Shown here: positions 7,990 to 17,124 of the stretch, in pieces
Layout: every line of letters starts with the position of its first letter
Position numbering within the stretch: position 1 is the first letter of the stretch
From: Pseudomonadota bacterium
GTDB taxonomy: Bacteria; Pseudomonadota; Alphaproteobacteria; Sphingomonadales; Sphingomonadaceae
Assembly: GCA_963205285.1 (NCBI GenBank)
Contig: CAUJJQ010000293.1
Span: forward strand, 1 to 29,957
Direction: 5' to 3'
Length of the DNA stretch: 29,957 bases
Position numbers and translations under genes: made by a program
Notes under the pieces: generated by a model
Told to the model about the DNA's origin: nothing
The model's input: only the letters and a program-made list of their open reading frames with translations
The model's database searches: none

Positions 7990-10986
7990 TCAACCGGCGG
8001 GCGTTTCACCATCATCCACCTTTTCCGGGTCGCGCGCGTCGGGTTTGGCAGCCGCCATCATATCCTTGAGCGCGGCAAAAGGTGAATGGGCAGCAATTTC
8101 GCGTTCCCGCGCGTTGCTGCGTCCATCCTTATGGCGCGGGCGCGGCCCGTCCGACGGCTTGTCGCGTCGCTGCCCATCGCCGCGCCCATCCTTGCGCGCG
8201 CGCGACAGCTGATCGCCCGCGCGATTATGGCGCGTGTGCGCGGGGCGGGCACCCGGCGCTTCACCAGTAGCTTCAGCCTGCGGCTTGCGCCCGCGATGAC
8301 GCGGACCCGAACCTTGTCGGGAACGGGACCCAGAGCGTTGCCGTTCTTCGCCTGCCAGACCATCCCACCGCCACCAGATTCTGGCTTCATCGGCCATATC
8401 CTCTGGCGGGGCGGCAATCGAACGAAAGCCCAGCGCACCGAGCGCCAGCAATCGGTCGGCATAGCCCATGCCGATTGACCGGCCGAGCGCCGGGTCGATC
8501 CGAAAAGCGCGCGGGTGCGGCGGGGTTTCGGGTACATTTTCGGCCATGGTTTCGGCCACAGTTTCAGCTGTTCCCGCAGGAGCATCGGCTGCAACTTCAA
8601 CCGGTGCATCTTCGCTCAGCGCTGTCGGATCTGGTTCTCGCAATTCCGGCATCACGGCGGGGGCTGCCGCCGCCGTGGGCGCAACATGCCCCGCCCGGCC
8701 CCGGTGCGCATCCGCCCCCAATTTTTCGAGCCTGTCGATCCGCAGCCAGCTTTGCCCAAGCGGGAAATAACCGGGCAGGTGCGCCACGACTTCGCCATCG
8801 CTTGGACGCGGCGCCACCGCCGGCGCGCCGTCGGGCGGCAGAACCGGCGTGCGGCCATGCCACGCGGCATCGAGCGCGGCGACCCAGTGCAGCGAGGCGG
8901 GGCGCAGCAGGCTGCGCACGAAAATATAAGCAAAGCCGGGGCGCAATTCGGCGCGGCGCAACATGCCGCGTTCTTCGGCGGTTAGCGCATGGATCGCCTG
9001 CCGCAGCAATCGCCGCGTCGCAAAACCGCCCCCTTCGACCACGCTGGCAAAAATGGCGCGCAAGTTGGCCGGGGTTTCAATGTCACGGGCGCGCGATGCC
9101 AGCGTTAAGAGCGCGCGCATATGCTGGGCAATGCCGGAATCGACGAACTGTTCGATCCGCCCCTTTACCGCCGCCGCTATACTGGCGTCCAATGCCGCCA
9201 GTTCGTGGAACAAGCGCACCATCGGGCTGACCAAATGACGACCACGCACCAGATGCGCGACCTGTATGCCGTGCCAGTTCACGGCGACCGTTTCACCGGT
9301 AAGATCGAGCGTAAAGGCCACATCCTCTGATGCGGCGAGCAGGCTGGCCCGCCGCGCCAATTCGACCTGTAGATATTTTTCAGCCGCCGCGAGCAGCATT
9401 TTTTGCGTCCGCGCGCCCGCCGCTGCATCGACGCGAAAGGCAAAGCCGTGGAGCGCGCCAATCCGTTCCCCCTCGACCCGCACGCTGCCGTCGCTGTCAT
9501 CAATGGCAACGCTCAGCGCATCTGCCCCCTGGCCCAGCGCACGCAACAAGACGCTGGTACGCCGATCGACAAACCGCTGCATCAGCGCGGCATGGAGCGC
9601 GTCGGACAATTTCTGTTCGACGGCGCGCGCCGCTTGTGCCCCGGCGGGCGCATCGGCCAGCCAATCATCACGCTGGGCAATATAGCAAAAATCGCGCACA
9701 TTTTGGAGGCGCGATGCCAATATATCGACCGGCCCATCCACATTGTCGATCTGCGCCAGCGCGCCATGGAACCAATCGGCATCGACAAACCCCTTGTCGC
9801 CCGACAGGTCGCGCCAAAGCCGCGTGACAAGGCGGCCATGCATTTCCGGCCCGGCCTTGCGAAAATCGGGGATGGCACAGACATTCCACAGGCGGCGCAC
9901 AGCATCACTGTCCGTCACCCGCGCCATGGCATCTACGTCATCAGCCATGCGTTTCAGCGCCAGCAAATCGCTGGCCGCAGGCGCAGCAATTAATCGCGGG
10001 TGGATGGGCGCTGTTTCGAGCGCGGCAATCAGGCTCGGCACATCGTCCATCGCCGGATGGGGATCGCGCCAATATAGCCGTTCGACGGGGGGGATGGCAT
10101 GTTCCTCTATCGCGGCGATTTCGGCTTCATCGAGGATGGTCTCTCCCCCGATAGTGCCAAAACTGCCGTCGCGCTGATGCCGCCCCGCGCGGCCCGCGAT
10201 TTGCGCCATTTCGCCGATGGTCAGCCGCCGGTGACGCTGACCGTCAAATTTGTTGAGGCTGGCAAAGGCGACATGGTCCACATCGAGGTTGAGCCCCATC
10301 CCCACCGCGTCGGTGGCGACCAGATAATCCACCTCCCCCGACTGATACATCGCGACCTGTGCGTTGCGGGTGCGCGGCGACAAAGCGCCCATGACAACGG
10401 CGGCACCGCCCGAAATGCGACGAAGCCCCTCTGCAATTTCGTAAACTTCCTCTGCCGAAAAGGCGATAATCGCGCTGCGTTTGGGTAGGCGCGACAATTT
10501 GGTCGGCCCGGTATAACGCAGCGTTGAAAAGCGCGGACGGCCCGAAATATCGGCATCGGGGAGCAGATCACGCAAAATCCCGCGCAGCCCGCCCGAACCC
10601 AAAATCATCGTTTCTTCGCGCCCGCGCGCGTGAAGGAGGCGCGATGTGAACACATGGCCGCGTTCGCCGTCCGCGCCCAATTGCGCTTCATCCACCGCGA
10701 CAAAGGCGGGCGCATCTGCAGGATCGGGGATCGGCATCGCCTCTGCCGTGGACAGGATATAGCGCGCGCCCGCAGGCCAGATACGTTCTTCGCCGGTGAC
10801 CAGTGCTGCGGCCGCTGCGCCGCGCAATGCCACAACCCTGTCATATATCTCGCGCGCCAAAAGCCGCAGCGGAAAGCCGATCATACCGCTGCTGTGGCCC
10901 AGCATCCGTTCGACTGCCAAATGGGTTTTGCCGGTGTTGGTGGGGCCAATGACGGCTTTCAGGGGGAGGTTGTAGTTATGCGACAT
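7990..10986 (-). CDS. Suv3-like superfamily 2 RNA helicase
   Basis: This protein of about 998 residues resembles mitochondrial SUV3 helicases and their alphaproteobacterial relatives. It has Walker A GPTNTGKT (G14-T21), the unusual Walker B DEAQ (99-102) and motif VI QIAGRAGRHQRDG. After the two RecA-like domains comes an alpha-helical SUV3-like region, then a C-terminal part rich in Ala, Pro, Glu and Arg. The last 120 or so residues are strongly basic and look disordered (RSRQGSGPRHRGRKP). Mitochondrial SUV3 unwinds RNA for degradosome turnover; a bacterial RNA-decay or ribosome role is inference, supported by the coupled S4 gene. The start is uncertain: ATG at 10986 leads straight into the helicase core; an in-frame TTG at 11094 and ATG at 11073 would add up to 36 residues including CPSC. 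Confidence 0.88.
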   Translation of the reverse strand: MSHNYNLPLKAVIGPTNTGKTHLAVERMLGHSSGMIGFPLRLLAREIYDRVVALRGAAAAALVTGEERIWPAGARYILSTAEAMPIPDPADAPAFVAVDEAQLGADGERGHVFTSRLLHARGREETMILGSGGLRGILRDLLPDADISGRPRFSTLRYTGPTKLSRLPKRSAIIAFSAEEVYEIAEGLRRISGGAAVVMGALSPRTRNAQVAMYQSGEVDYLVATDAVGMGLNLDVDHVAFASLNKFDGQRHRRLTIGEMAQIAGRAGRHQRDGSFGTIGGETILDEAEIAAIEEHAIPPVERLYWRDPHPAMDDVPSLIAALETAPIHPRLIAAPAASDLLALKRMADDVDAMARVTDSDAVRRLWNVCAIPDFRKAGPEMHGRLVTRLWRDLSGDKGFVDADWFHGALAQIDNVDGPVDILASRLQNVRDFCYIAQRDDWLADAPAGAQAARAVEQKLSDALHAALMQRFVDRRTSVLLRALGQGADALSVAIDDSDGSVRVEGERIGALHGFAFRVDAAAGARTQKMLLAAAEKYLQVELARRASLLAASEDVAFTLDLTGETVAVNWHGIQVAHLVRGRHLVSPMVRLFHELAALDASIAAAVKGRIEQFVDSGIAQHMRALLTLASRARDIETPANLRAIFASVVEGGGFATRRLLRQAIHALTAEERGMLRRAELRPGFAYIFVRSLLRPASLHWVAALDAAWHGRTPVLPPDGAPAVAPRPSDGEVVAHLPGYFPLGQSWLRIDRLEKLGADAHRGRAGHVAPTAAAAPAVMPELREPDPTALSEDAPVEVAADAPAGTAETVAETMAENVPETPPHPRAFRIDPALGRSIGMGYADRLLALGALGFRSIAAPPEDMADEARIWWRWDGLAGEERQRSGSRSRQGSGPRHRGRKPQAEATGEAPGARPAHTRHNRAGDQLSRARKDGRGDGQRRDKPSDGPRPRHKDGRSNAREREIAAHSPFAALKDMMAAAKPDARDPEKVDDGETPAG

Positions 10987-11100
10987 GGGGGGCTGTTTGC
11001 CGCAACTGGGGCAATGCGCCAATGGCAAAATGGCGATGTCCCCTCCTTTTGCCGCACATAAGGCGACCCTCATCGCATGAAGCCTGCAAGACAACGCCCC

Positions 11101-11138
11101 TTAAATTGACATTAACCATGTTGTGCCTAGGTCAATTT
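11101..11138 (+). promoter_or_regulatory. CtrA box overlapping a candidate promoter of the M23 peptidase gene
   Basis: TTAA (11101-11104), seven bases, then TTAAC (11112-11116) matches the full CtrA box TTAA-N7-TTAAC. Inside it, TTGACA (11106-11111) is a perfect sigma-70 -35 element, with a weak -10 (TAGGTC) 16 bp on. AAATTGAC (11103-11110) and GTCAATTT (11131-11138) form an 8-bp inverted repeat. The site is 38-60 bp before the likely peptidase start and 115 bp before the divergent helicase ATG. CtrA covering the -35 would fit either repression or activation. Confidence 0.55.
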
Positions 11139-11175
11139 TCCGGTCGCAAGCACGCGTGTGCGCGGCCAAAGGGGT

Positions 11176-12687
11176 ATGTTTTTGGCGATGATGCAGGGCC
11201 GTAACCGGGAAATGATGGCGACGGGCGCACTTGCGCCGTCGGCGGATCCTGCGCACAGTCTGCGCCAAGCTATTGAGGAACGGCTCCACGACATCGATTG
11301 GACCCCCGATTTGGGGCAGGACATTGGCACCACCCATTGGTGGCGCGGGATGGCAAGTTTCCTGTTCCTTTGTTTTGCAGCCTTTTTCATGTGGTCGGGT
11401 ATCAGCCCGGTTGAAGCGCGCGAAGCGCCGATGCGCCCGCGCGATTACCAGTTTGCCCGCGCGCAAGTCATCGCGCCGATGGCGTGGGGCGGCGACAGCG
11501 GGCGGCGCATGGCGGCCAATGACCTTGTCCAACCGCTGGCGGTCGCGCCGGAACGCCCGCGCATCGAATTGACCGCAACGCTGGGTCAGGGCGACAGCTT
11601 CACCCGTCTGCTCGAACGTTCGGGCGTTGGCGGCGGCGAGGCGGCACGCATCGCGACGATGGTGTCGGGTGCCATTGCGCTCGATGATATAACGCCCGGC
11701 ACCCGCTTTGACATTGTGTTGGGCCGCCGCGCCCAGACCAGCCAGCCACGCCCGCTCGAATCGCTGGCCTTTCGCGCGCGGCTCGACCTCAGGCTCGAAA
11801 TGGCGCGACAGGGCAATGCGCTGGCGATGGACCGGATTGCGATTGCCGTCGATGACACACCGTTGCGCATTCGCGGCAAAGTGGGAGGCAGCCTGTATCG
11901 CACCGCCCGCGCCGCTGGCGTGCCGCCGAGCATCGTTCAAAGCTATTTGCGCGTCATCGCCGGGCAAATTTCGGTCAGCCGCGACATTCGCGCCGATGAC
12001 GAATTTGACATTATCGTCGCCCACCGCCGCGCCGAAACCGGCGAGGCTGAATTTGGCGACCTCCTCTATGCCGGCCTGGTGCAGGGTGGGCGGGCGCGGT
12101 TGCGCATGCTGCCCTGGACGGTCGAGGGCAACCGACAATGGTTCGAAGCATCGGGGGTTGGCCAACAACGTGCGGGGCTGGCCGCGCCGGTTTCGGGGCG
12201 GATGACATCCCCCTTTGGTATGCGCCGCCACCCGATTTTGGGCTATGTCCGCATGCATGCGGGGATTGATTTTGGCGCGCCATTTGGGTCACCCGTCTAT
12301 GCGGTCAGCGATGGGCGCGTCGATTATGCGGGCTATCGCGGCGGATATGGCCGTTATGTCCGCATTCAGCACGGTGGCGGGCTTGGCACCGGCTATGGTC
12401 ATATGAGCCGTATTGCGGTTGCCAATGGCCAAAATGTTCGGCGTGGGCAGGTTATCGGCTATGTCGGGACGTCGGGCCTGTCTACGGGGCCGCACCTTCA
12501 TTATGAACTTTACCGCAATGGTGCGCCGGTCAACCCATTGTCGGCCCGGTTCCAAACCCGCGCCATATTATCTGGCAGCGACCTTGCCGCCTTTCGCGCA
12601 CGGCTCAATATGTTGACCGCGCTGCGCCCCGGCGGGGTAACCGCCCCGGCAACGCCCGCCGCCGCCGCAGTTCCAGCGGCGCGCTAA
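11176..12687 (+). CDS. M23 (LytM/DUF-type) peptidoglycan endopeptidase, membrane-anchored
   Basis: This 503-residue protein has a cytoplasmic N-terminus of about 55 residues (including DIDWTPDLG and a WWRG stretch), one membrane segment at about 59-78, a long periplasmic middle region with an OapA/LysM-like GDSFTRLLERSGV stretch, and a C-terminal M23 domain from about 340. The catalytic zinc residues are present: H361 and D365 in MHAGIDFGAP, the YGHMS motif, and H440 and H442 in GPHLHYEL. It should therefore cleave peptide cross-links. The start is uncertain: ATG 11176 follows AAAGGGG too closely, GTG 11158 is upstream and ATG 11188/11191 are downstream. A CtrA box lies just upstream, suggesting cell-cycle control. 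hemB follows after 42 bp. Confidence 0.9.
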   Translation: MFLAMMQGRNREMMATGALAPSADPAHSLRQAIEERLHDIDWTPDLGQDIGTTHWWRGMASFLFLCFAAFFMWSGISPVEAREAPMRPRDYQFARAQVIAPMAWGGDSGRRMAANDLVQPLAVAPERPRIELTATLGQGDSFTRLLERSGVGGGEAARIATMVSGAIALDDITPGTRFDIVLGRRAQTSQPRPLESLAFRARLDLRLEMARQGNALAMDRIAIAVDDTPLRIRGKVGGSLYRTARAAGVPPSIVQSYLRVIAGQISVSRDIRADDEFDIIVAHRRAETGEAEFGDLLYAGLVQGGRARLRMLPWTVEGNRQWFEASGVGQQRAGLAAPVSGRMTSPFGMRRHPILGYVRMHAGIDFGAPFGSPVYAVSDGRVDYAGYRGGYGRYVRIQHGGGLGTGYGHMSRIAVANGQNVRRGQVIGYVGTSGLSTGPHLHYELYRNGAPVNPLSARFQTRAILSGSDLAAFRARLNMLTALRPGGVTAPATPAAAAVPAAR

Positions 12688-12729
12688 TCGCTTTACCTTG
12701 GGCTGCCCTTGGGCAATAGCGTTCGCCCG

Positions 12730-13719
12730 ATGAGCATATATCCCACAACGCGCCTGCGCCGGACGCGGGCCAGCGGCTGGAGCCGCGCATTGGTGCGCGA
12801 AACCAGCCTTTCGCCCCATGACCTTATCTGGCCGCTGTTCGTCACCAGCGGCGATGGCGAAGAACCCATCGCCAGCCTGCCCGGCGTCAGCCGCTGGGGG
12901 GTGGGCCAGATCGTCGAACGCGCGCGCGCCGCACGCGATGCGCATATTCCCGCCGTTGCGCTGTTCCCCAATACGCCCGCCGACCGGCGCAGCCCCGACG
13001 GGGCAGAGGCGCATAATCCCGACAACCTCGTCTGTCAGGCGATACGCGCGATTAAGGACGCACTGGGCGATGATATTGGGGTTATCGCCGATGTCGCGCT
13101 CGACCCCTATACCAGCCATGGGCAGGACGGGCTGATCGATGCGGCGGGCTATGTCCTCAACGATGAAACGGTCGAAGTGTTGATGCGCCAAGCGGTGACG
13201 CTCGCCCATGCGGGGGCGGACATTGTCGCCCCGTCGGACATGATGGATGGGCGGATCGGCGCAATTCGCGCCGCGCTCGACCATGCGGGGGCGAGCCGCG
13301 TCCAGATCATGAGCTATGCCGCCAAATATGCCAGCGCCTTTTACGGTCCGTTCCGCGATGCGGTGGGTTCGCGCGGGCTGCTCAAAGGCGACAAGCGCAG
13401 TTACCAGATGGATCCCGGCAACGCGCGGGAGGCTTTGCGCGAAGTGGCGATGGATGTGGATGAGGGCGCAGACAGCGTCATGGTCAAACCCGGCCTGCCC
13501 TACCTCGACATTGTGGCGATGATTGCCGCCAATTTCGACCTGCCGGTCTATGCCTATCAGGTGTCGGGCGAATATGCGATGATTGAGGCTGCGGTGGCGG
13601 CGGGTGCGGGGGAACGCGATGCGCTGATCCTTGAAACGCTGACCGCGTTCAAACGTGCAGGGGCGAGCGGTGTCCTGACGTACCATGCGCTTGACGCTGC
13701 GCGCCTGCTGAACGGCTAA
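12730..13719 (+). CDS. hemB: Delta-aminolevulinic acid dehydratase (porphobilinogen synthase)
   Basis: This 329-residue enzyme condenses two molecules of 5-aminolevulinate into porphobilinogen, the second common step of tetrapyrrole synthesis. Both active-site lysines are present: K199 in MSYAAKYASAFYGPF and the Schiff-base K253 in VMVKPGLPYLD. The metal-site segment reads DVALDPYTSHGQDG, with aspartates and alanines replacing the Cys triad of zinc enzymes; that is the magnesium-dependent class known from alphaproteobacteria such as Bradyrhizobium. The length is typical. I chose ATG 12730 (MSIYPTTRLRR), which fits related N-termini, over the in-frame TTG at 12709. No strong Shine-Dalgarno is visible. 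A GNAT gene follows after 9 bp. Confidence 0.97.
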   Translation: MSIYPTTRLRRTRASGWSRALVRETSLSPHDLIWPLFVTSGDGEEPIASLPGVSRWGVGQIVERARAARDAHIPAVALFPNTPADRRSPDGAEAHNPDNLVCQAIRAIKDALGDDIGVIADVALDPYTSHGQDGLIDAAGYVLNDETVEVLMRQAVTLAHAGADIVAPSDMMDGRIGAIRAALDHAGASRVQIMSYAAKYASAFYGPFRDAVGSRGLLKGDKRSYQMDPGNAREALREVAMDVDEGADSVMVKPGLPYLDIVAMIAANFDLPVYAYQVSGEYAMIEAAVAAGAGERDALILETLTAFKRAGASGVLTYHALDAARLLNG

Positions 13720-13728
13720 GGGCTGCGC

Positions 13729-14280
13729 GTGGCCGAAACCATATTGGAAACGACGCGGCTGCGCCTTCGAACATGGGACGGCGGCGATGTTGCGCCCTTT
13801 ATGGCGGCATTAAACGATGATGCGGTTATGCAATGGCTGGGCGGCCGGGCGAGCGCGGCGCAATGTCAAAGCATGTATGAACGCATGTGCGCCTGTCAGG
13901 CGGCGCATGGATATTGTTTCTGGCTGATGGAACGGCAAAGCGATGCGCAATTACTCGGTTTTTGCGGGCTTTATGTCACCAACCGGCCGGACAGTCCGGT
14001 CGATGGGCGCGTCGAAATCGGCTGGCGTTTGCGCGCTGATGGCTGGGGACAGGGCTATGCCCGCGAAGCGGCGGAAGCGAGCCTGACCTATGGTTTTGGC
14101 ACTATCGGCCTCACCCAAATATTGGCCTATACGGTCAAACAAAATGCGGCCTCATGGGGGCTGATGCAGCGATTGGGGATGGTGCGCGCGCGCGCATTTG
14201 ACCATCGGCTTGATGGCTATGGCGACGATGTGGCGGACCAAATAGTCTATCGCATCGACCGGGGGGATTGGATGGTATGA
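13729..14280 (+). CDS. GNAT-family N-acetyltransferase (RimJ/RimL-like)
   Basis: This 183-residue protein belongs to the acetyltransferase_3 branch of the GNAT superfamily. It starts with ETTRLRLRTWDGGDVAPFMAAL, typical of RimJ/RimL-like enzymes, has the core strand VEIGWRLRADGWGQGYAREA, whose GQGYA is the acetyl-CoA pyrophosphate-binding loop, and ends with NAASWGLMQRLGM, the usual motif B. The substrate is unknown: the group includes ribosomal-protein and small-molecule acetylases. The start is GTG, with AAGGG about 8 nt upstream overlapping the hemB stop region. It sits 9 bp after hemB and its stop overlaps the next gene's ATG (ATGA), so it is mid-operon. Confidence 0.9.
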   Translation: MAETILETTRLRLRTWDGGDVAPFMAALNDDAVMQWLGGRASAAQCQSMYERMCACQAAHGYCFWLMERQSDAQLLGFCGLYVTNRPDSPVDGRVEIGWRLRADGWGQGYAREAAEASLTYGFGTIGLTQILAYTVKQNAASWGLMQRLGMVRARAFDHRLDGYGDDVADQIVYRIDRGDWMV

Positions 14281-16550
14281 ACGAACAGGCTGTCGATCTG
14301 AAAGCCCAGGGCGGCACGCTGTCGCCCGAAGCGCTGCGTTGGCTGTTCACTGGAACTATTTTCCTGGGTAGTTTCCTGTTGTTCATGGTGCAGCCGATGG
14401 TGGCGCGCATGGCGCTGCCGCGATTGGGCGGCGCGCCTGCGGTGTGGAACAGCGCGATGCTGGTCTATCAGGCATTGCTGCTCGCGGGATATGGCTGGGC
14501 GCACGGCATCGCGCGCCTGCCCCAGCGCACCCAATGGCTGGCGCATGGGGCGTTGTTACTGTTTGCGGCGCTGTTTCTGCCCATCGGGCTTGCCGCGCTC
14601 AATGCGCCAACCGATTATGATATTTTCTTTTTTGTCCCCAAATTGCTGCTGATTTCGGTCGGCCCCATTTTGCTGGTGATTTCAGCCCAGGCACCGTTGA
14701 TTCAACGCTGGTTCGCAGTCAGTGCGCCGGGCGCCAACCCCTATGCGCTCTATGCCGCGTCCAATTTGGGCAGCTTTGGCGGGCTTATCGCTTACCCGCT
14801 GCTCGTCGAACCCAGCCTGCCGCTGCTGACGCAAAGCCATGCGTGGAGCATTGCCTATGCCCTGCTGTTCGCACTCACCATCACTTGCGGCTGGCTGGCG
14901 GTGCGCACTGCGCCCGCCGCCGCGCAGGCCCAAGAAAGCGCCGTAACATCGCCCGCCCCGACTTGGAGCACCATCATTTTGTGGATTGCGCTGTCGGCAG
15001 TCCCGTCGGGGATGATGCTGTCAACAACCACGCACCTTACCACCGACATTATGGCCATGCCGCTCCTTTGGGCGATACCATTGGGGCTCTATCTGCTCAG
15101 CTTTTCGATAGCCTTTGGTGAGGGGCGCTTCCTCAAACAGATTTTGAGCTTGCTGGCCCCACCGATGCTGCTGCTGTCGGGCGGCATTTCGATGCTCTCG
15201 ATAGGGAGCGGCGGCGGCGCGATTGCGGCATCCAGCCTGTTCATGCTGTTTACCGTCGCGGTTGCCTTGCACAGTCGGCTGTATGACACGCGCCCCGCGC
15301 CCGACCGACTGACCTTTTTCTACCTGATGATGGCTGTTGGCGGTGCCTTGGGTGGGTTGTTTTGCGCGCTGATCGCACCGCTCGTCTTTGATTGGGTCTA
15401 TGAACATCCGCTGCTGGTGCTGGCCGCCGCATTCCTTGTGCCGCTGCCCCCGCTCATCCCCTGGGCGGATTGGCTGCGCATCCCGCGCGCATGGCATTGG
15501 ACGGTACAATTGGGGCTGTGCCTGATTGCAATCGGCACCGGACTTTATGTGACGCAAATATGGAATGCGACCTCCACCCCCCTGCAGGAAATGGTGATTT
15601 TGGCGCTGGTAATTGTCGGGTTGCTTTCCATCGGCTGGCGGCTGCCCTTTTTGGTCAGCCTGATCGCGCTGATGATCGGCATCGGCGGGGTGGCAACGCT
15701 CAAATTATCGCTGAGCGGCGACAGAACGCGCAGCTATTTCGGCATTTATACCATCCGCGATTATCCCGATGTTCTGCAACGCACGTTGTCGCACGGCACG
15801 ACATTGCACGGCACCGAATTGACCCGGCCGGGGTTGGAACTGACCCGCACAAGTTACTATGGCCCGGATTCGGGGATTGGTCTGACGCTCGATCGTGCGC
15901 AAAGCCTGTATGGCGCGCGCGCGCGCGTTGCCATCGTCGGCCTGGGTACGGGCACGCTCAGCTGCTATCGCCAACCGGGCGAGCAGTGGACTTTTTATGA
16001 AATCGACCCCGCGATGGTCCATCTGGCGCGCGACAGCGGGCGTTTTGGCTTCATGCCACGCTGCGGCACGGGTGTCCCCATCATCATCGGCGATGCGCGG
16101 CTGAAACTGGCCGAACGCGCACCCGCCAGCATCGATGTGCTGGCCGTCGATGCCTTTTCATCTGACGCCATCCCCATCCATTTGCTGACCCGCGAAGCAT
16201 TTGAAGTATATGGCCGCGCCGTCCAGCCTGATGGGCTGGTGCTGGTGCATATATCGAACCGCTTTGTCGACCTGGAACCGGTGCTACGCGCGCTCACCAC
16301 CGGCGGGCGCTGGAAAGCGGTGCTGCGTTACGACGAACCGAGCGATACCGACCGGCTGCTCGCCCGCACCGGGTCGATTTGGGTTGCCATGTCGCACAGC
16401 GAAGCTGCGATTGCGCGGTTGACCGCTGCCAGCGCGAATGTGCCCGACGGGCGCGGCGATTGGCAACCGCTCGACACCGCAAAACCCGCGCGCCTGTGGA
16501 CCGATGATTTTGCATCCGTCCTCCCCCTCCTCCTCTTTGCTGAACATTGA
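14277..16550 (+). CDS. Fused membrane protein/spermidine synthase-like protein
   Basis: This 757-residue protein joins a membrane half to an aminopropyltransferase-like domain. Residues 20 to about 480 carry some 12 hydrophobic segments with conserved loops such as FMVQPMVARM, VWNSAMLVYQ, APLIQRWF and TTTHLTTDI, seen in proteins annotated as fused MFS/spermidine synthase. The C-terminal 240 residues have a Rossmann-like SAM-binding fold: VGLGTGTLSC (G555 onward), the acidic strand-end YEIDP, IIGDARLKL, and the DAFSSDAIPIHLLT motif (D625), where spermidine synthases have the catalytic aspartate. True polyamine synthesis is unproven for this family. The ATG overlaps the GNAT stop; a TTG three codons upstream was rejected. 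The next gene starts 11 bp after its stop. Confidence 0.9.
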   Translation: MNEQAVDLKAQGGTLSPEALRWLFTGTIFLGSFLLFMVQPMVARMALPRLGGAPAVWNSAMLVYQALLLAGYGWAHGIARLPQRTQWLAHGALLLFAALFLPIGLAALNAPTDYDIFFFVPKLLLISVGPILLVISAQAPLIQRWFAVSAPGANPYALYAASNLGSFGGLIAYPLLVEPSLPLLTQSHAWSIAYALLFALTITCGWLAVRTAPAAAQAQESAVTSPAPTWSTIILWIALSAVPSGMMLSTTTHLTTDIMAMPLLWAIPLGLYLLSFSIAFGEGRFLKQILSLLAPPMLLLSGGISMLSIGSGGGAIAASSLFMLFTVAVALHSRLYDTRPAPDRLTFFYLMMAVGGALGGLFCALIAPLVFDWVYEHPLLVLAAAFLVPLPPLIPWADWLRIPRAWHWTVQLGLCLIAIGTGLYVTQIWNATSTPLQEMVILALVIVGLLSIGWRLPFLVSLIALMIGIGGVATLKLSLSGDRTRSYFGIYTIRDYPDVLQRTLSHGTTLHGTELTRPGLELTRTSYYGPDSGIGLTLDRAQSLYGARARVAIVGLGTGTLSCYRQPGEQWTFYEIDPAMVHLARDSGRFGFMPRCGTGVPIIIGDARLKLAERAPASIDVLAVDAFSSDAIPIHLLTREAFEVYGRAVQPDGLVLVHISNRFVDLEPVLRALTTGGRWKAVLRYDEPSDTDRLLARTGSIWVAMSHSEAAIARLTAASANVPDGRGDWQPLDTAKPARLWTDDFASVLPLLLFAEH

Positions 16551-16561
16551 AGGGCGCAGAT

Positions 16562-17122
16562 ATGTTGGCCGAACGCGCGGGCGTAACCCTCATCACCATC
16601 AACGGCAAAAGCCCCAAAATTGCCGACAGCGCCTTTATCGCGCCGGGGTGCCGCATCATCGGCAATGTGACAATCGGCGAACAAGCGAGCATCTGGTACA
16701 ATTGTGTGCTGCGCGCCGATGTATCGGCAATCCATGTGGGCGCCCGTTCCAATATTCAGGACGGCAGCGTCGTCCATTGCGATGGCCCCGCCCCGCGCAA
16801 TCCGGCGGGCTTTCCCACCCATATTGGCGATGACGTGCTGATCGGCCATATGGCGATGATCCACGGCTGCACGATAGAGGATCGCGGCTTTGTCGGGCTT
16901 GGCGCGATCGTCATGAACGGCTGCACTATCGCCAGCGATGCGATGCTGGCAGCGGGTGCAATGCTGACGCCGGGCAAGCAGATGGCAAGCGGCGAATTAT
17001 GGGGCGGGCGACCGGCGGTTAAAATGCGCGACCTTAACGATATGGCGATCGCCGAAATGCGCCTGGGCGTCGCCCATTATGTCCAAAATGGCAAAAATCA
17101 TGCTGCCGCGATAAAGGATTGA
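16562..17122 (+). CDS. Gamma-class carbonic anhydrase family protein (YrdA/PaaY-like)
   Basis: This 186-residue protein is a left-handed beta-helix of hexapeptide repeats with the gamma-carbonic-anhydrase metal ligands: H72 (GSVVHCDG), H96 (IGHMAM) and H101 (IHGCTI). Relatives reversibly hydrate CO2 or hydrolyse thioesters; many YrdA/PaaY members have low or untested activity. Typical motifs also present are SIWYNCVLRAD, SNIQDGS and GAMLTPGKQM. The start is ATG 16562, supported by GAAGGG 7 nt upstream, which overlaps the end of the preceding gene. A TTG at 16547 is less likely. The following ArsC-like gene begins 2 bp after the stop. Confidence 0.94.
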   Translation: MLAERAGVTLITINGKSPKIADSAFIAPGCRIIGNVTIGEQASIWYNCVLRADVSAIHVGARSNIQDGSVVHCDGPAPRNPAGFPTHIGDDVLIGHMAMIHGCTIEDRGFVGLGAIVMNGCTIASDAMLAAGAMLTPGKQMASGELWGGRPAVKMRDLNDMAIAEMRLGVAHYVQNGKNHAAAIKD

Positions 17123-17124
17123 AC

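Noticed and set aside
11101..12258. 385-codon minus-strand frame
   Set aside because: Antisense to the M23 peptidase, His/Arg-rich composition typical of a shadow frame, no ribosome site.
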